Source: Xanthobacter tagetidis (GTDB lineage Bacteria > Pseudomonadota > Alphaproteobacteria > Rhizobiales > Xanthobacteraceae). From it: DNA of 64,000 bases. The translations under genes were made by a program, and so were the position numbers. Positions 25,177 through 35,590 of the stretch are shown piece after piece (within the stretch, counting starts at the first letter, position 1; each line of letters begins with the position of its first letter). Under the pieces are notes generated by a model. That model ran no database searches. It was given only the letters and a program-made list of their open reading frames with translations, and was not told the DNA's origin. The stretch covers positions 1 through 64,000 of the forward strand of contig NZ_RCTF01000021.1 in NCBI RefSeq assembly GCF_003667445.1, in the 5' to 3' direction.

Positions 25177-26553
25177 ATGGAGCAGGGTCGATCTGCCGGT
25201 TGGGCAGGGTCGCAGGAACCGGCGTGGTTCGACGGTGCGCCCGCCTTGGGCGGAGTGTTCGAGCAGGACGTCGCGACCCATGCGGCCTGGTGGCGGGAAG
25301 GGTTCGATCTGCTGTCCGCTTTGCCCGCAAAGGGCCGGCGCGCCGTGGGCGACCAGGCGCTCGCGGATCGCATCCTCGCCGCATCGCGCGCTGCCCGCGC
25401 CGGCTTCCTGACCCGCCACGGCGCGGAGCTGTATGAGCGCCTCACGGGCGGCCGCTCGCGCTTCGTGCGGGTGGAGGAACTCGCCTATGGCGCCGCCGCG
25501 CTGGTGCCCGGCCTGGTGCCGACCGAGGCCCAGGTTCAGGCCGAGGCGGCGCGCACGCAGAAGGACAAGGAAGGCCACGAGTTCGACCAGGGCCTGCTGT
25601 TCAACCAGTTTCTCGGCGCGCCGGCTTCCGGCATGCACCTCTGCCACGCGATGCTGCGCCCGCGCGCCGAATCCCTGGAGGCGCTCGATCGCCTGCGCAA
25701 GGACGGGCGGATCGATTTCGGCACCGCGGTGATCGAGAGGCATGGCCGGGCGGCGATCGTCTCCATGAAGAACCCGCGCTATCTGAATGCGGAGGACGAC
25801 AGCACAGTCGACAATGTGGAGATCGCCGTCGATCTCGCGCTGCTCGATCCGGACAGCGACATCTGCGTGCTGCGCGGTGCGCCGATCACTGGCGGCAAGT
25901 ATGACGGCCAGGGCGTGTTCTGCACCGGCATCAACCTGACGCAGCTCTATCAGGGCAAGATTTCTTACCTCTGGTATCTGGTGCGCGACCTCGGATTTAT
26001 CAACAAGATCTTCAGAGGACTTGCGGGCGACGGAAGCCCGGAGGAAGTGTTCGGCAACACGCGGGAGAAGGCGTGGGTGGCCGCGGTGGAGAAGTTCGCC
26101 ATCGGCGGCGGCTGCCAGTATCTGCTCGCCTGCGACTATGTCCTCGCCGCGAGCGACGCCTATATGACGCTGCCCGCCCGCAAGGAGGGCATCATCCCCG
26201 GCGTCGCCAACATGCGCCTGCCCCGGTTCGTCGGCGATCGCACGGCCCGCCAGGCGGTGATGTACGAGCGCCGGCTTGATTGCGACAGCCCCGAAGGGCG
26301 CATGATCTGCGACGAGATCGTCGCGCCGGAGGCGCTCGAAGAGGCGCTGACCCACGTGCTGGACCAGCTGACCAATTCGGGCGTGGTGAGCGCGGCGAGC
26401 AACCGGCGCGCCTTCCGCATCGCCCATGAGCCGCTGGACCATTTCCGCGCCTACATGGCCGTCTACGCCCGCGAGCAGGCGCACTGCCATTTCTCGCCGG
26501 CGCTGATCTCCAATCTCGAACGCTTCTGGAACGCTGATAAGCGCGCCGCCTGA
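25177..26553 (+). CDS. DpgC-like cofactor-independent dioxygenase (enoyl-CoA hydratase superfamily)
   Basis: A 458-residue protein with a helical N-terminal half and a crotonase core (about 180-420). DpgC turns (3,5-dihydroxyphenyl)acetyl-CoA plus O2 into the arylglyoxylate and free CoA without metal or flavin. Three residues that I recall as important in DpgC (Glu189, Arg254, Gln299) appear at matching spacing: Glu206 in NAEDDST, Arg270 in LVRDLGF, Gln314 in FAIGGGCQYLL, whose GGG region is the oxyanion hole. PARKEGIIPGVANMRLPRF also follows the family. Length and two-part layout fit DpgC rather than ordinary hydratases of about 260 residues. The substrate in this host is unknown; an arylacetyl-CoA supplied by the neighbouring Ior is an inference. 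It leads the Liv transporter operon. Confidence 0.8.
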   Translation: MEQGRSAGWAGSQEPAWFDGAPALGGVFEQDVATHAAWWREGFDLLSALPAKGRRAVGDQALADRILAASRAARAGFLTRHGAELYERLTGGRSRFVRVEELAYGAAALVPGLVPTEAQVQAEAARTQKDKEGHEFDQGLLFNQFLGAPASGMHLCHAMLRPRAESLEALDRLRKDGRIDFGTAVIERHGRAAIVSMKNPRYLNAEDDSTVDNVEIAVDLALLDPDSDICVLRGAPITGGKYDGQGVFCTGINLTQLYQGKISYLWYLVRDLGFINKIFRGLAGDGSPEEVFGNTREKAWVAAVEKFAIGGGCQYLLACDYVLAASDAYMTLPARKEGIIPGVANMRLPRFVGDRTARQAVMYERRLDCDSPEGRMICDEIVAPEALEEALTHVLDQLTNSGVVSAASNRRAFRIAHEPLDHFRAYMAVYAREQAHCHFSPALISNLERFWNADKRAA

Positions 26554-26633
26554 AGGCGGCAGAGAAACGGTCCGGGTCAACCGGGCCGCGTCGGGTCCCC
26601 CGGCCCGGCGCGTCAAAACAGGAGAGGAACGCC

Positions 26634-27782
26634 ATGGTTGGACGAATTCTTGGGAGCGTCGCCATCGCGGCCACGCTCGTTGCGGGCGGCTGGTCGGGCG
26701 CTCGCGCGGAGGAGATCCGCATCGGCTCGGTGGTGTCGTCCACCGGGCCGGCCTCGCTGCTCGGCGATCCGCAAAAGCGCACGCTGGAAATGCTGGTCGA
26801 GGACATCAACGCCAAGGGCGGCATCAAGGGCAACAAGCTGAAGCTCGTGCTCTATGACGACGGAGGCGACGCCAACGCCGCCCGCACCTTCGCCACGCGC
26901 CTTGCGGAAGAGGACAAGGTCGCGGTGGTAATCGGCGGGTCGACCACCGGCACCACCATGGCCATGGCGCCGGTGTTCGAGGATGCCGAGATCCCCTTCA
27001 TGTCCTTCGCGGGGGCGATCCAGGTGATCAAGCCGGTGCGGAAGTGGGTCTTCAAGACGCCCCACACCGACCTTATGGCCTGCGAGAAGATCTTCACCGA
27101 TCTCAACGCGCGCAAGCTCTCCAAGGTGGCATTTCTGTCCGGAACCGACGGCTTCGGCAAATCCATGCGCGACCAGTGCGTGGCCGCCGCGCCGAAGTTC
27201 GGCATCGAGGTGGTGCACGAGGAGACCTACGGTCCGCGCGATGCGGACATGACGCCCCAGCTCACCAACATCAAGAACAAGGCCGGCGTGCAGGCCATCA
27301 TCATCCCCGGCATCGGGCAGGGTCCCGCCATCGGCGTGCGCAACTACAAGCAGCTCGCCATCGCCGTGCCGCTCTATGTGAGCCATGGCGTCGCCTCCAA
27401 GGAGTTCATCGCCCTCGCCGGCGAGGGCGCGGAAGGCGTGCGCCTGCCGGCCGCCGCCCTGCTGCTCGGCGAGAAGCTCGCCGCGGACGATCCCCAGCGG
27501 CCAGTCGTTCTCGACTACACCAAGGCCTACGAGAAGAAGACCGGGCAGCCGGTCTCCGGGTTCGGCGGCTTCGCCTATGACGGCTTCATGATCGTCGCCG
27601 AGGCCATGAAGCGCGCGCCGAGCAATAAGCCCGCGGCGATCCGCGACGAGATCGAGAAGACCAAGGGCTTCGTGGGCGTCGACGGCATCTACAACATGTC
27701 GCCGCAGGACCATATGGGCCTCGATCTGTCGGGCTTCCGGATGGTGGAGATCCGCAAGGGCGACTGGGTCGCCGTTCCCTGA
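26634..27782 (+). CDS. Branched-chain amino-acid-type ABC substrate-binding protein
   Basis: A 382-residue periplasmic binding protein of the LivK family. A signal peptide covers about residues 1-25 (hydrophobic VAIAATLVAGGW, cleavage after ARA). The mature start EEIRIGSVVSSTGPASLLGDPQKRTLEMLVEDINAKGGI (in parts) is the family pattern, with a GGSTTGTTMA ligand loop. LivK-like proteins bind leucine-type amino acids, but related ones bind aromatic acids and amides; next to Ior and a DpgC homologue an aromatic ligand is plausible. RBS GGAGAGGAAC precedes the ATG, 80 bp after the DpgC-like gene. Confidence 0.9.
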   Translation: MVGRILGSVAIAATLVAGGWSGARAEEIRIGSVVSSTGPASLLGDPQKRTLEMLVEDINAKGGIKGNKLKLVLYDDGGDANAARTFATRLAEEDKVAVVIGGSTTGTTMAMAPVFEDAEIPFMSFAGAIQVIKPVRKWVFKTPHTDLMACEKIFTDLNARKLSKVAFLSGTDGFGKSMRDQCVAAAPKFGIEVVHEETYGPRDADMTPQLTNIKNKAGVQAIIIPGIGQGPAIGVRNYKQLAIAVPLYVSHGVASKEFIALAGEGAEGVRLPAAALLLGEKLAADDPQRPVVLDYTKAYEKKTGQPVSGFGGFAYDGFMIVAEAMKRAPSNKPAAIRDEIEKTKGFVGVDGIYNMSPQDHMGLDLSGFRMVEIRKGDWVAVP

Positions 27783-27792
27783 CGCGCGCGCC

Positions 27793-27819
27793 GGCTCCGG
27801 AGCGATCCGCTCCGGAGCC
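27793..27819. repeat. 11-bp perfect hairpin between binding-protein and permease genes
   Basis: GGCTCCGGAGC (27793-27803) and GCTCCGGAGCC (27809-27819) are perfect inverted repeats around a 5-base loop, 10 bases after the binding-protein stop. There is no T-run. Such hairpins between a binding-protein gene and its permease genes commonly stabilise the upstream mRNA and lower permease output (as in malEF). Confidence 0.75.
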
Positions 27820-27845
27820 TCCTCTTCCCGATGCGGGCGAGTGCC

Positions 27846-28721
27846 ATGACCACCGAACTACTTCAGTTTACCTTTTCGGGCCTGACGGTCGGCGCGGTCT
27901 ACGCATCGGTCGCTCTCGGGTTCACGCTGATCTACAATGCCTCGCACGTGGTCAATCTGGCCCAGGGCGAGTTCGTCATGCTGGGCGCGATGTCGACGGT
28001 GTTCCTCGCCGCGGCGGGACTGCCGCTCCCCGTGGCGATGATCCTCGCGGTGCTCATCTCGATGGTGGCCGGCCTGGCCCTGCATCGCTTCGCCATCGCT
28101 CCGGCGCGCGGCGCGGATCCGATCGCGCTCATCATCATCACCATCGGCGCGTCGATCTTCCTGCGCGGCCTCGCACAGATCGTTTTCGACAAGCGCTTCC
28201 ATTCGCTGCCGCCGTGGTTCGGCGCAGAGCCGATCGTGATCGGCGGGGCGGCGGTGCTGCCGCAGAGCCTCGTGGTGCTCGCCGGCATGCTGGTGGTGCT
28301 GGTGGGCCTCTGGCTGTTCATGACCCGCACGCTGTTCGGCCGGGCGATCCTGGCGGCGTCCAACAATCCCATGGCCGCGACGCTGGTTGGCATCAACGTG
28401 CCGGTGATCGTGGCCGCGACGTTCCTCATTTCCTCCCTGCTGGGGGCGGTGGTGGGCATCCTCGTCACGCCGATCACCCTGACCAGCTACGATGCCGGCA
28501 CCATCCTGGCACTCAAGGGCTTCGCCGCCGTCATGCTGGGCGGCATCGGCAACCCCCCGGGCGCGGTGCTGGGCGGGCTGCTGCTGGGCCTTGCGGAATC
28601 GTTCGGCGCCGGCCTGATCTCCTCGCAATACAAGGACGCCATCGCTTTCGTGATCCTGCTGGCCGTGCTGCTGCTGCGCCCTCGGGGGCTGCTCGGCGGC
28701 GCCGCGCTCGAGAGGGTATGA
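27846..28721 (+). CDS. Liv-type ABC permease, LivH family
   Basis: A 291-residue inner-membrane permease with about eight hydrophobic spans. FSGLTVGAVYASVALGFTLIYNASHVVNLAQGEFVMLGA is the conserved start of LivH proteins (quoted in two overlapping motifs, GAVYASVALGFTLIYNA and VNLAQGEF). The cytoplasmic loop before the last spans (LKGFAAVMLGGIGNPPGAVLGG) is the ATPase contact. The ATG at 27846 has GGGCGAG in front; an in-frame ATG 15 bp upstream is less well placed. The stop overlaps the next start by 4 bp. Confidence 0.9.
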   Translation: MTTELLQFTFSGLTVGAVYASVALGFTLIYNASHVVNLAQGEFVMLGAMSTVFLAAAGLPLPVAMILAVLISMVAGLALHRFAIAPARGADPIALIIITIGASIFLRGLAQIVFDKRFHSLPPWFGAEPIVIGGAAVLPQSLVVLAGMLVVLVGLWLFMTRTLFGRAILAASNNPMAATLVGINVPVIVAATFLISSLLGAVVGILVTPITLTSYDAGTILALKGFAAVMLGGIGNPPGAVLGGLLLGLAESFGAGLISSQYKDAIAFVILLAVLLLRPRGLLGGAALERV

Positions 28722-29670
28722 CGATGCTGAACCGCATGCTGCGCTCTCGCTACCTGCCGGCATTCCTGATGCTCGCGGCGATGCTGGCGCTGCCTTATGT
28801 ATTGCCGTCCACCTACTATCTGCGGGTGGCAAGCATGGTGTTCGTGTTCGCGCTCGCCGCCATGGGCCTCAACCTCTTGCTGGGGCTTGCCGGGCAGGTC
28901 AGCCTCGGCCATGCCGGCTTCATGGGCGTCGGCGCCTATGCGGTCGCGATCGGCCCGACGCATCTCGGTGTGCCGGCCATTCCATCCGCCCTTGCCGGCG
29001 TCGCGCTCTCCTGCCTGCTGGCCTATCTGATGGGCCGGCCGATCCTGAAGCTGAAGGGCTATTATCTGGCCGTGGCGACGCTGGGCTGCGGCCTGCTGAT
29101 CTCGATGGTGCTCACCAACGAGGCGCAGTGGACGGGCGGACCGGACGGCATGGGCGTGCCGCGCCTGGTCTTGTTCGATGCGCCGGTGCGCGGCGTGCAG
29201 ACCTGGTACTATGTCTGCGGCGTGGCGTTGGTCATCGGCATGGTGCTCGCCATCAATCTGACCTTCAGCCCGACCGGCCGCGCACTGCGCGCGATCCGCG
29301 ACAGCGAGGTCGCCGCGCGGGTGGTGGGCATCGACGTGGCGCGGCAGAAGCTGTTCGTCTTCGTACTCTCGGCGGCCTATGCCGCAGTGGCGGGCTCGCT
29401 GCTCGCTTTCGTCAACGGGCACATCACGCCCGATTCCACCTCCGGCTTCCTGCGCTCCATCGAGCTGATCACAATGGTGGTGCTGGGTGGCACCGGAGCG
29501 GTGCTCGGCCCGGTGGCGGGGGCCGCCATCCTCGTCATCCTGCCCCAGGCGCTCACCGTGTTCCACGACTACGAGCACATGATCCTCGGTCTCGTGATGA
29601 TGGCCTGCATGATCGCGCTGCGCCAGGGCCTCGTGCCGGCGCTCACCGCGCGTTTCCGGGAGCGCACCGC

Positions 29671-29674
<4 letters not shown>
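28718..29674 (+). CDS. Liv-type ABC permease, LivM family
   Basis: A 318-residue membrane protein that pairs with the LivH-type permease. Conserved motifs are ALAAMGLNLLLGLAGQVSLGHAGFMGVGAY (in parts, residues 43-72), KLKGYYLAVATLG, GPDGMGVPRL and VVLGGTGAVLGPVAGAA. About nine hydrophobic spans are visible. Start at the ATG at 28718 overlaps the previous stop (ATGA), with a second ATG two codons on. It is coupled at its end to the LivG-type ATPase by another 4-bp overlap. Confidence 0.9.
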
Positions 29675-31153
<1,479 letters not shown>

Positions 31154-31174
31154 CCCGCCGCCGGACCCTTGAAG

Positions 31175-31195
31175 CCACGGATCCGCCGTGGTTTT
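31175..31195 (+). terminator. Rho-independent terminator after the Liv operon
   Basis: CCACGG (31175-31180) and CCGTGG (31186-31191) form a stem around ATCCG, followed by TTTT. It lies 22 bases after the stop of the last ATPase gene and before the convergent sugar transporter operon. Confidence 0.65.
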
Positions 31196-31268
31196 CCGCC
31201 GCCGCAGGGGCTGCCGACGAAGCGCCGCGCCGCCTGGGGGTTTCCCGGCGGCCGGGCGCGCCGCACGA

Positions 31269-32438
31269 TCAGCCGCGCGCGGCGTCTCCGCCGACCCGCG
31301 CGCCGCTCTCGCGGTCGAACAGCGAGAAGGCCGCAAGGTCGAAGGCGACGCCTACCGCCGCGCCGGCCCGCGTGTCGGCATAGCCGGGCAGCGTCACCAT
31401 CACTTCGCGGGTAAGGCCGCCGTCGTCGTCATGGGCGGTGTTCACGCCGTCGAGCGCGACGCCGATGACCGATTCCGCGCCGATATGCTCGACCAGGCTC
31501 ACCGTGCCCGCGAGCGCGCCCGGCGTGCCCGGCGCCGTCAGCCGCATCGCGCCGGGGCGCAGGCCGAGCCAGACCTTCCCGGAGGCAGGATGGACCGACC
31601 CAGCGGGCAGAGGCAGGTCGACCGCGCCCACCTTGAGCGCGCCGTCCGCCACCTCCGCCGCGATCAGGTTCATGGGCGGGGTGCCGATGAAGCGCGCCAC
31701 ATAGGTGTTGGCCGGCGTCTCGTAGATCTCGCGCGGCGTGCCGAACTGCTGGAGCGTGCCGTCGCGCAGAAGGGCGATGCGGGTGCCCATGGTCATCGCC
31801 TCGATCTGGTCGTGCGTCACATAGACGAAGGTGCCGCCGACGCGCTGGTGCAGCTGGGTGATCTCCGCGCGCATCGCGGTCCTGAGCTTGGCGTCGAGGT
31901 TGGACAAGGGCTCATCCATCAGGAAGGCGGAGGGCTGGCGCACCATGGCGCGCCCGAGCGCCACGCGCTGGCGCTGGCCGCCGGAGAGCGTGCGCGGATA
32001 GCGGTCGAGCATCTTGGTCAGCGCCAGCATCTCCGCCGTGCGCTCCACCTTCTCGCGCACCTCGGGGCTGCGCTCGATGCGGCGCTTGGCGAGGCCGCCG
32101 ATCACCGGCAGGTGGAACCACCAGCGGTGCCGGCGCATGATGAGCGGGAAGGCGATGTTCCGCCGCACCGTCATGTGCGGGTAGAGCGCATAGGACTGGA
32201 ACACGAACGCCATGTCGCGCTCGCTGGGCGGCAGCCGGTCCACGCGGTTGCCGGCGAGGTGGATCTCGCCGCTGGTGAGGGTCTCCAGGCCCGCGATCAT
32301 GCGCAGGATGGTGGACTTGCCGCAGCCAGAGGGACCGAGCAGCACCAGGAATTCGTCGTCGCCCACCTCGATGTCGACATTGTCGATCACCTTGTGGGCC
32401 TCGAAGGACTTGGTGACGTTCGCGAGCTTGAGCGCCAT
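31269..32438 (-). CDS. Sugar ABC transporter ATPase, UgpC/MsmK type
   Basis: A 389-residue ATPase of the carbohydrate CUT1 family. Walker A GPSGCGKST (residues 35-43), Q-loop FVFQSYALYPHMTV, signature LSGGQRQRVALGRAMV, Walker B LMDEPLSNLDAKLR, H-loop VTHDQIEAM, then the C-terminal regulatory TOBE/MOP domain (GLRPGAMRL). Between the Q-loop and the signature there is an insertion of about 20 residues (RWWFHLPVIGGLAKRRIERS) compared with typical UgpC. It is the last gene of the leftward operon that carries the permeases and binding protein. Confidence 0.92.
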   Translation of the reverse strand: MALKLANVTKSFEAHKVIDNVDIEVGDDEFLVLLGPSGCGKSTILRMIAGLETLTSGEIHLAGNRVDRLPPSERDMAFVFQSYALYPHMTVRRNIAFPLIMRRHRWWFHLPVIGGLAKRRIERSPEVREKVERTAEMLALTKMLDRYPRTLSGGQRQRVALGRAMVRQPSAFLMDEPLSNLDAKLRTAMRAEITQLHQRVGGTFVYVTHDQIEAMTMGTRIALLRDGTLQQFGTPREIYETPANTYVARFIGTPPMNLIAAEVADGALKVGAVDLPLPAGSVHPASGKVWLGLRPGAMRLTAPGTPGALAGTVSLVEHIGAESVIGVALDGVNTAHDDDGGLTREVMVTLPGYADTRAGAAVGVAFDLAAFSLFDRESGARVGGDAARG

Positions 32439-32480
32439 GGGGCGTGTTCCTCGAAAGTGTGGTGCGCAGACGCGCGCGCG

Positions 32481-33302
32481 TCAGCCCTTGACGCCGCCGG
32501 ACGTCATGCCGGCGACCACGTAGCGCTGGACGAAGAGATAGAAGACCACTGCGGGCAGGGTGTAGATGAAGCCCACCGCCATCACCGTGTGGACCGGGGT
32601 CGACAGCTCGCCCACGAAGCTCGCGAGCCCCACCGAGGCGGTGCGCAGCTGGTCGTCGCTGATGAAGGTCTGGGCGAACACGTATTCGTTCCAGCCGTGG
32701 AAGAAGGCGATCACCGCCGCCGCCGCGAGCGTCGGGGCGATCAGCGGCACCACCACGGTCAGCACGATGCCGAGGCGCGAGCAGCCGTCGATGTGCGCCG
32801 CCTCCTCGATCTCGCCCGGCACGGCGTCGATGGCGCCCTTCAGGATCCACGTCACCACCGGCACCGTGAAGGCGGTGTTGGCGAGGATCAGGCCGAGCAG
32901 GGTGTTCAGCAGCCCCAGGCGCGCGAAGATGTCGTAGAGCGGCACCACCAGCATCGCCTCGGGCAGCATCTGGGTCAGGAACAGCACGAAGCCGAGCAGC
33001 AGCAGGCCGGGGAACTTGAGGCGCGAGAGCGCGTAGGCCGGCAGCACGGCGAGCAGGAGGGAGAGCACGGTGGTGCCCACCGCCACCACCATGGAGTTGA
33101 ACAGCCAGTGCCTCAGCGAGGTGGTGGTGAGCGCGTCCAGATAGACCGGCAGCTGGGCGAGGTCCGGCAGCATCTGCGGCGCGGCGCCGAACAGGCGCGC
33201 TGACGGCGTCAGCGAGGTGACGAACATCCAGTAGAGCGGGAACGCGGCGACCCCGAGCAGGGCCAGCACCGCGATGGCGTGGAAGGGACGGAACCTGGCC
33301 AT
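32481..33302 (-). CDS. Sugar ABC permease, UgpE type
   Basis: A 273-residue inner-membrane protein with six hydrophobic spans. FPLYWMFVTSLTP near the N-terminus and the EAA loop EIEEAAHIDGCSRLGIVLTVVVPLIAP (in parts) are the CUT1 permease signatures; the LTQMLPEAMLVVPLYDIFARLGLLNT segment is also typical. The ATG at 33302 lies 5 bp after the previous stop; longer frames upstream would run through the other permease. It pairs with the UgpA-type permease and the ATPase downstream. Confidence 0.9.
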   Translation of the reverse strand: MARFRPFHAIAVLALLGVAAFPLYWMFVTSLTPSARLFGAAPQMLPDLAQLPVYLDALTTTSLRHWLFNSMVVAVGTTVLSLLLAVLPAYALSRLKFPGLLLLGFVLFLTQMLPEAMLVVPLYDIFARLGLLNTLLGLILANTAFTVPVVTWILKGAIDAVPGEIEEAAHIDGCSRLGIVLTVVVPLIAPTLAAAAVIAFFHGWNEYVFAQTFISDDQLRTASVGLASFVGELSTPVHTVMAVGFIYTLPAVVFYLFVQRYVVAGMTSGGVKG

Positions 33303-33307
33303 GGCGC

Positions 33308-34252
33308 TCACCGCCTCCCGCTCGCGGCTTCCGCGCGCCGGGAAGCCCAGAAATAGACCAGGGTAACGAGCACCGCGACGGCGAGGCCGACGATGCCGAC
33401 CGCCGCGGCGCGGCCGAGGTCGAGATAGACGAAGGCGCGCCGGTAGAGGTCGATGACCAGCGTGTTGGTCTCGCCCAGCGGACCGCCCTGGGTCATGATC
33501 CAGATCACGTCGAAGCGGCGCAGCGACCACACGGTGATGAGCAGGGCGAGCAGCGCCACGGTGGGGCGGATGGTGGGCCACACCACCGCCTTGAACACGC
33601 TGAGGCGGTCCGCCCCGTCGATCACCGCCGCCTCGCGCAGCTCCGAGGGCACGCCCTGGAGCGCGGCGAGGATGACCACCGCCGAGAACGGGAAGATCTG
33701 CCACAGGGTGGTGACGAGGATGGCCGGCAGCGCGAAGGAGGGCTCGTCCAGCCAGTTGAAGCCGCCCGCCGATAGGCCGAGCGCCTGCGAGGCGCGGCTG
33801 ACGAGGCCGTATTGGGCGTTGTAGAGCCACACGAAGATGAGGGCGGCGGCCACCGGCGGCGCGGCCCAGGGGATGGTGACGAGCGCGCGGGCGATGCCGC
33901 GGCCGCGGAACGGCCGGTCGAGCAGCAGCGCCGCGCCGAGGCCGAGCAGGATCGATCCGGCGACGCAGACCAGCGTGTAGACCACCGTGACCCGGAGCGC
34001 CTGGTGGAACTCGGGGTCGCTCAGGATGTCGCGGTAGTTCTCCAGACCCACGAAGGTCTGGCGCGAGGGGTTCAGCAGCGAGGTGTCGGTCAGGCTGAGG
34101 TAGAATTGCTGCGCCAGCGGGTAGAACTGGAACGCGAGCAGATAGAGCACGACAGGCGCGACGAACACCGCGGCGGTCCACCGGCTGCGGTCCGGCGCTG
34201 CGGCTTGGTCGGCGGCCTGGGGCTGGCTCTGGGCGGGGCGCGTCATCATCAA
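33308..34252 (-). CDS. Sugar ABC permease, UgpA type
   Basis: A 314-residue permease with a soluble Gln/Ala-rich N-terminus (about 25 residues) and six hydrophobic spans. QFYPLAQQFYLSLTDTSLLNP and FVGLENYRDIL are family hallmarks, and the EAA motif is ELREAAVIDGADRLSVFKAVVWP (in parts). WSLRRFDVIWIMTQGGPLGETNTLVIDLYR is the conserved C-terminal signature. It lies 57 bp downstream of the binding-protein gene. Confidence 0.9.
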   Translation of the reverse strand: MMMTRPAQSQPQAADQAAAPDRSRWTAAVFVAPVVLYLLAFQFYPLAQQFYLSLTDTSLLNPSRQTFVGLENYRDILSDPEFHQALRVTVVYTLVCVAGSILLGLGAALLLDRPFRGRGIARALVTIPWAAPPVAAALIFVWLYNAQYGLVSRASQALGLSAGGFNWLDEPSFALPAILVTTLWQIFPFSAVVILAALQGVPSELREAAVIDGADRLSVFKAVVWPTIRPTVALLALLITVWSLRRFDVIWIMTQGGPLGETNTLVIDLYRRAFVYLDLGRAAAVGIVGLAVAVLVTLVYFWASRRAEAASGRR

Positions 34253-34309
34253 GCTTCCAAGGGGAAAGCGGGGGCGGTGCGGGCCGCCCCCGGCGAGGTC
34301 TCTGTCAGC

Positions 34310-35542
34310 TCACTGGCCGAGCACGCGGGTGGTGACGAGGCGCTGGGTCTCGTCCATGGCCGCCTTCGGCGCCATGCCGCCCTGGAGCACCTTGAGCACC
34401 TGAGCCACCACGATCTGCTGGATCTCCGGCGCCTTGGTCTCCAGGCCCTGCGGCAGAGCGGGCACGCTGTAGGGGGTTTGCGCGTCATAGACCTTCAGCC
34501 ACGGCATGGCGTCGAGCTCGGCGGCGGTGCGCGGCACCACGGTGGCGACGTTGGCGGCGCCGAGCAGGGTCTGCAGCTCCTGCTGCTGCTGGGGCTGGAG
34601 CGCCCAGCGCAGGAACTTCACCGCCGCGTCCTTCACCTTGGTGTTTGCGTTGATGGTGGCGGGCGCGAGGATCATGCCCTGCTCGCGGTGCGGGAACGGC
34701 GAGTGGGCGGCGCCGATCGGGTGCGCCTTGCCCTCGGAGGTGAGAATGGTGGCGACGCCGCCATTGTCGATCTCCATGGCGATCTTGCCTTCCCAGAACA
34801 TCCGCCGGTAGGTGGCGGCGTCGGTGCCCTTCGGGGTCACGCCCGCGTCGTAGACCTGCTTGTAGGCCGTGATGCCGGCGATCACCTCGGGGCTGTTGAA
34901 GGTGGGCGTGCCGTCGGGCTTGGACCAGCGGCCGCCGAAGCCATAGACGAAATTGGTCAAATCATACCACATGCCGCCGCGCTCGGCCATGGTGGCGCGG
35001 AACGCGAAGCCGTAGTTCCCGTCCTTCGTGGCGGCCTTGGCGGCGGCCAGGAATTCGTCGAAGTTCGCCGGCGCCTTGCCGCCGGGCACCAGCGCGGCGT
35101 TGAACACCATGGCGTAGTTCGCGGTGTCGAAGGCGATGCCGTAGCGCTTGCCGCCGACGAACATGAACTTGTCGGCGCTGGTGAACTTGTAGTCGGCATC
35201 ATTGATGACGCCGTCCCACGGCAGCACCGACTTCGCCGCGACCGCGGCATAGAATTCCGGCAGGTCGAAGCGGATGATGTCCGGCCCGCCGCCTCCGCCC
35301 ATCTGGGTGAAGATGGTGGTGGCGAAGGAGGAGAACGGGATGGTGATGGGCTTCACCTCCACGTCCGGATTCTCCTTGTTGAACTTCTCCACCCAGGCCT
35401 TCAGGCGGTCGCCGCGGCCGACCTCGGCGAAATGCGAGGCGGCGAAGGTGACCACGCTCTTGGTCTGGGCGGATGCCGCGCCCGCGGCCAGGAGCAGGGC
35501 TCCGGCGGCCGCGAGCGGGGTCAGAAGGCGATTCAGGGTCAT
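34310..35542 (-). CDS. Extracellular sugar-binding protein of ABC transporter
   Basis: A 410-residue family-1 solute-binding protein. A signal peptide is clear (LTPLAAAGALLLAAGAASA, cleavage about residue 25). The mature protein starts KSVVTFAASHFAEVGRGDRLKAWVEKFNKENPDV, the usual two-lobe pattern, and contains GGPDIIRFDLPEF and GNYGFAFRATMAERGGMWYD. It would deliver the sugar to the two permeases downstream. It follows the ketoglutarate-semialdehyde dehydrogenase by 48 bp, so uptake and oxidation genes are one transcript; a pentose or sugar acid is the likely ligand (inference). Confidence 0.9.
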   Translation of the reverse strand: MTLNRLLTPLAAAGALLLAAGAASAQTKSVVTFAASHFAEVGRGDRLKAWVEKFNKENPDVEVKPITIPFSSFATTIFTQMGGGGGPDIIRFDLPEFYAAVAAKSVLPWDGVINDADYKFTSADKFMFVGGKRYGIAFDTANYAMVFNAALVPGGKAPANFDEFLAAAKAATKDGNYGFAFRATMAERGGMWYDLTNFVYGFGGRWSKPDGTPTFNSPEVIAGITAYKQVYDAGVTPKGTDAATYRRMFWEGKIAMEIDNGGVATILTSEGKAHPIGAAHSPFPHREQGMILAPATINANTKVKDAAVKFLRWALQPQQQQELQTLLGAANVATVVPRTAAELDAMPWLKVYDAQTPYSVPALPQGLETKAPEIQQIVVAQVLKVLQGGMAPKAAMDETQRLVTTRVLGQ

Positions 35543-35590
35543 GGCGTCCTCCAGTCTTGTTCTTGGGGTGTGCGCGGGGATGGGGTGAGT

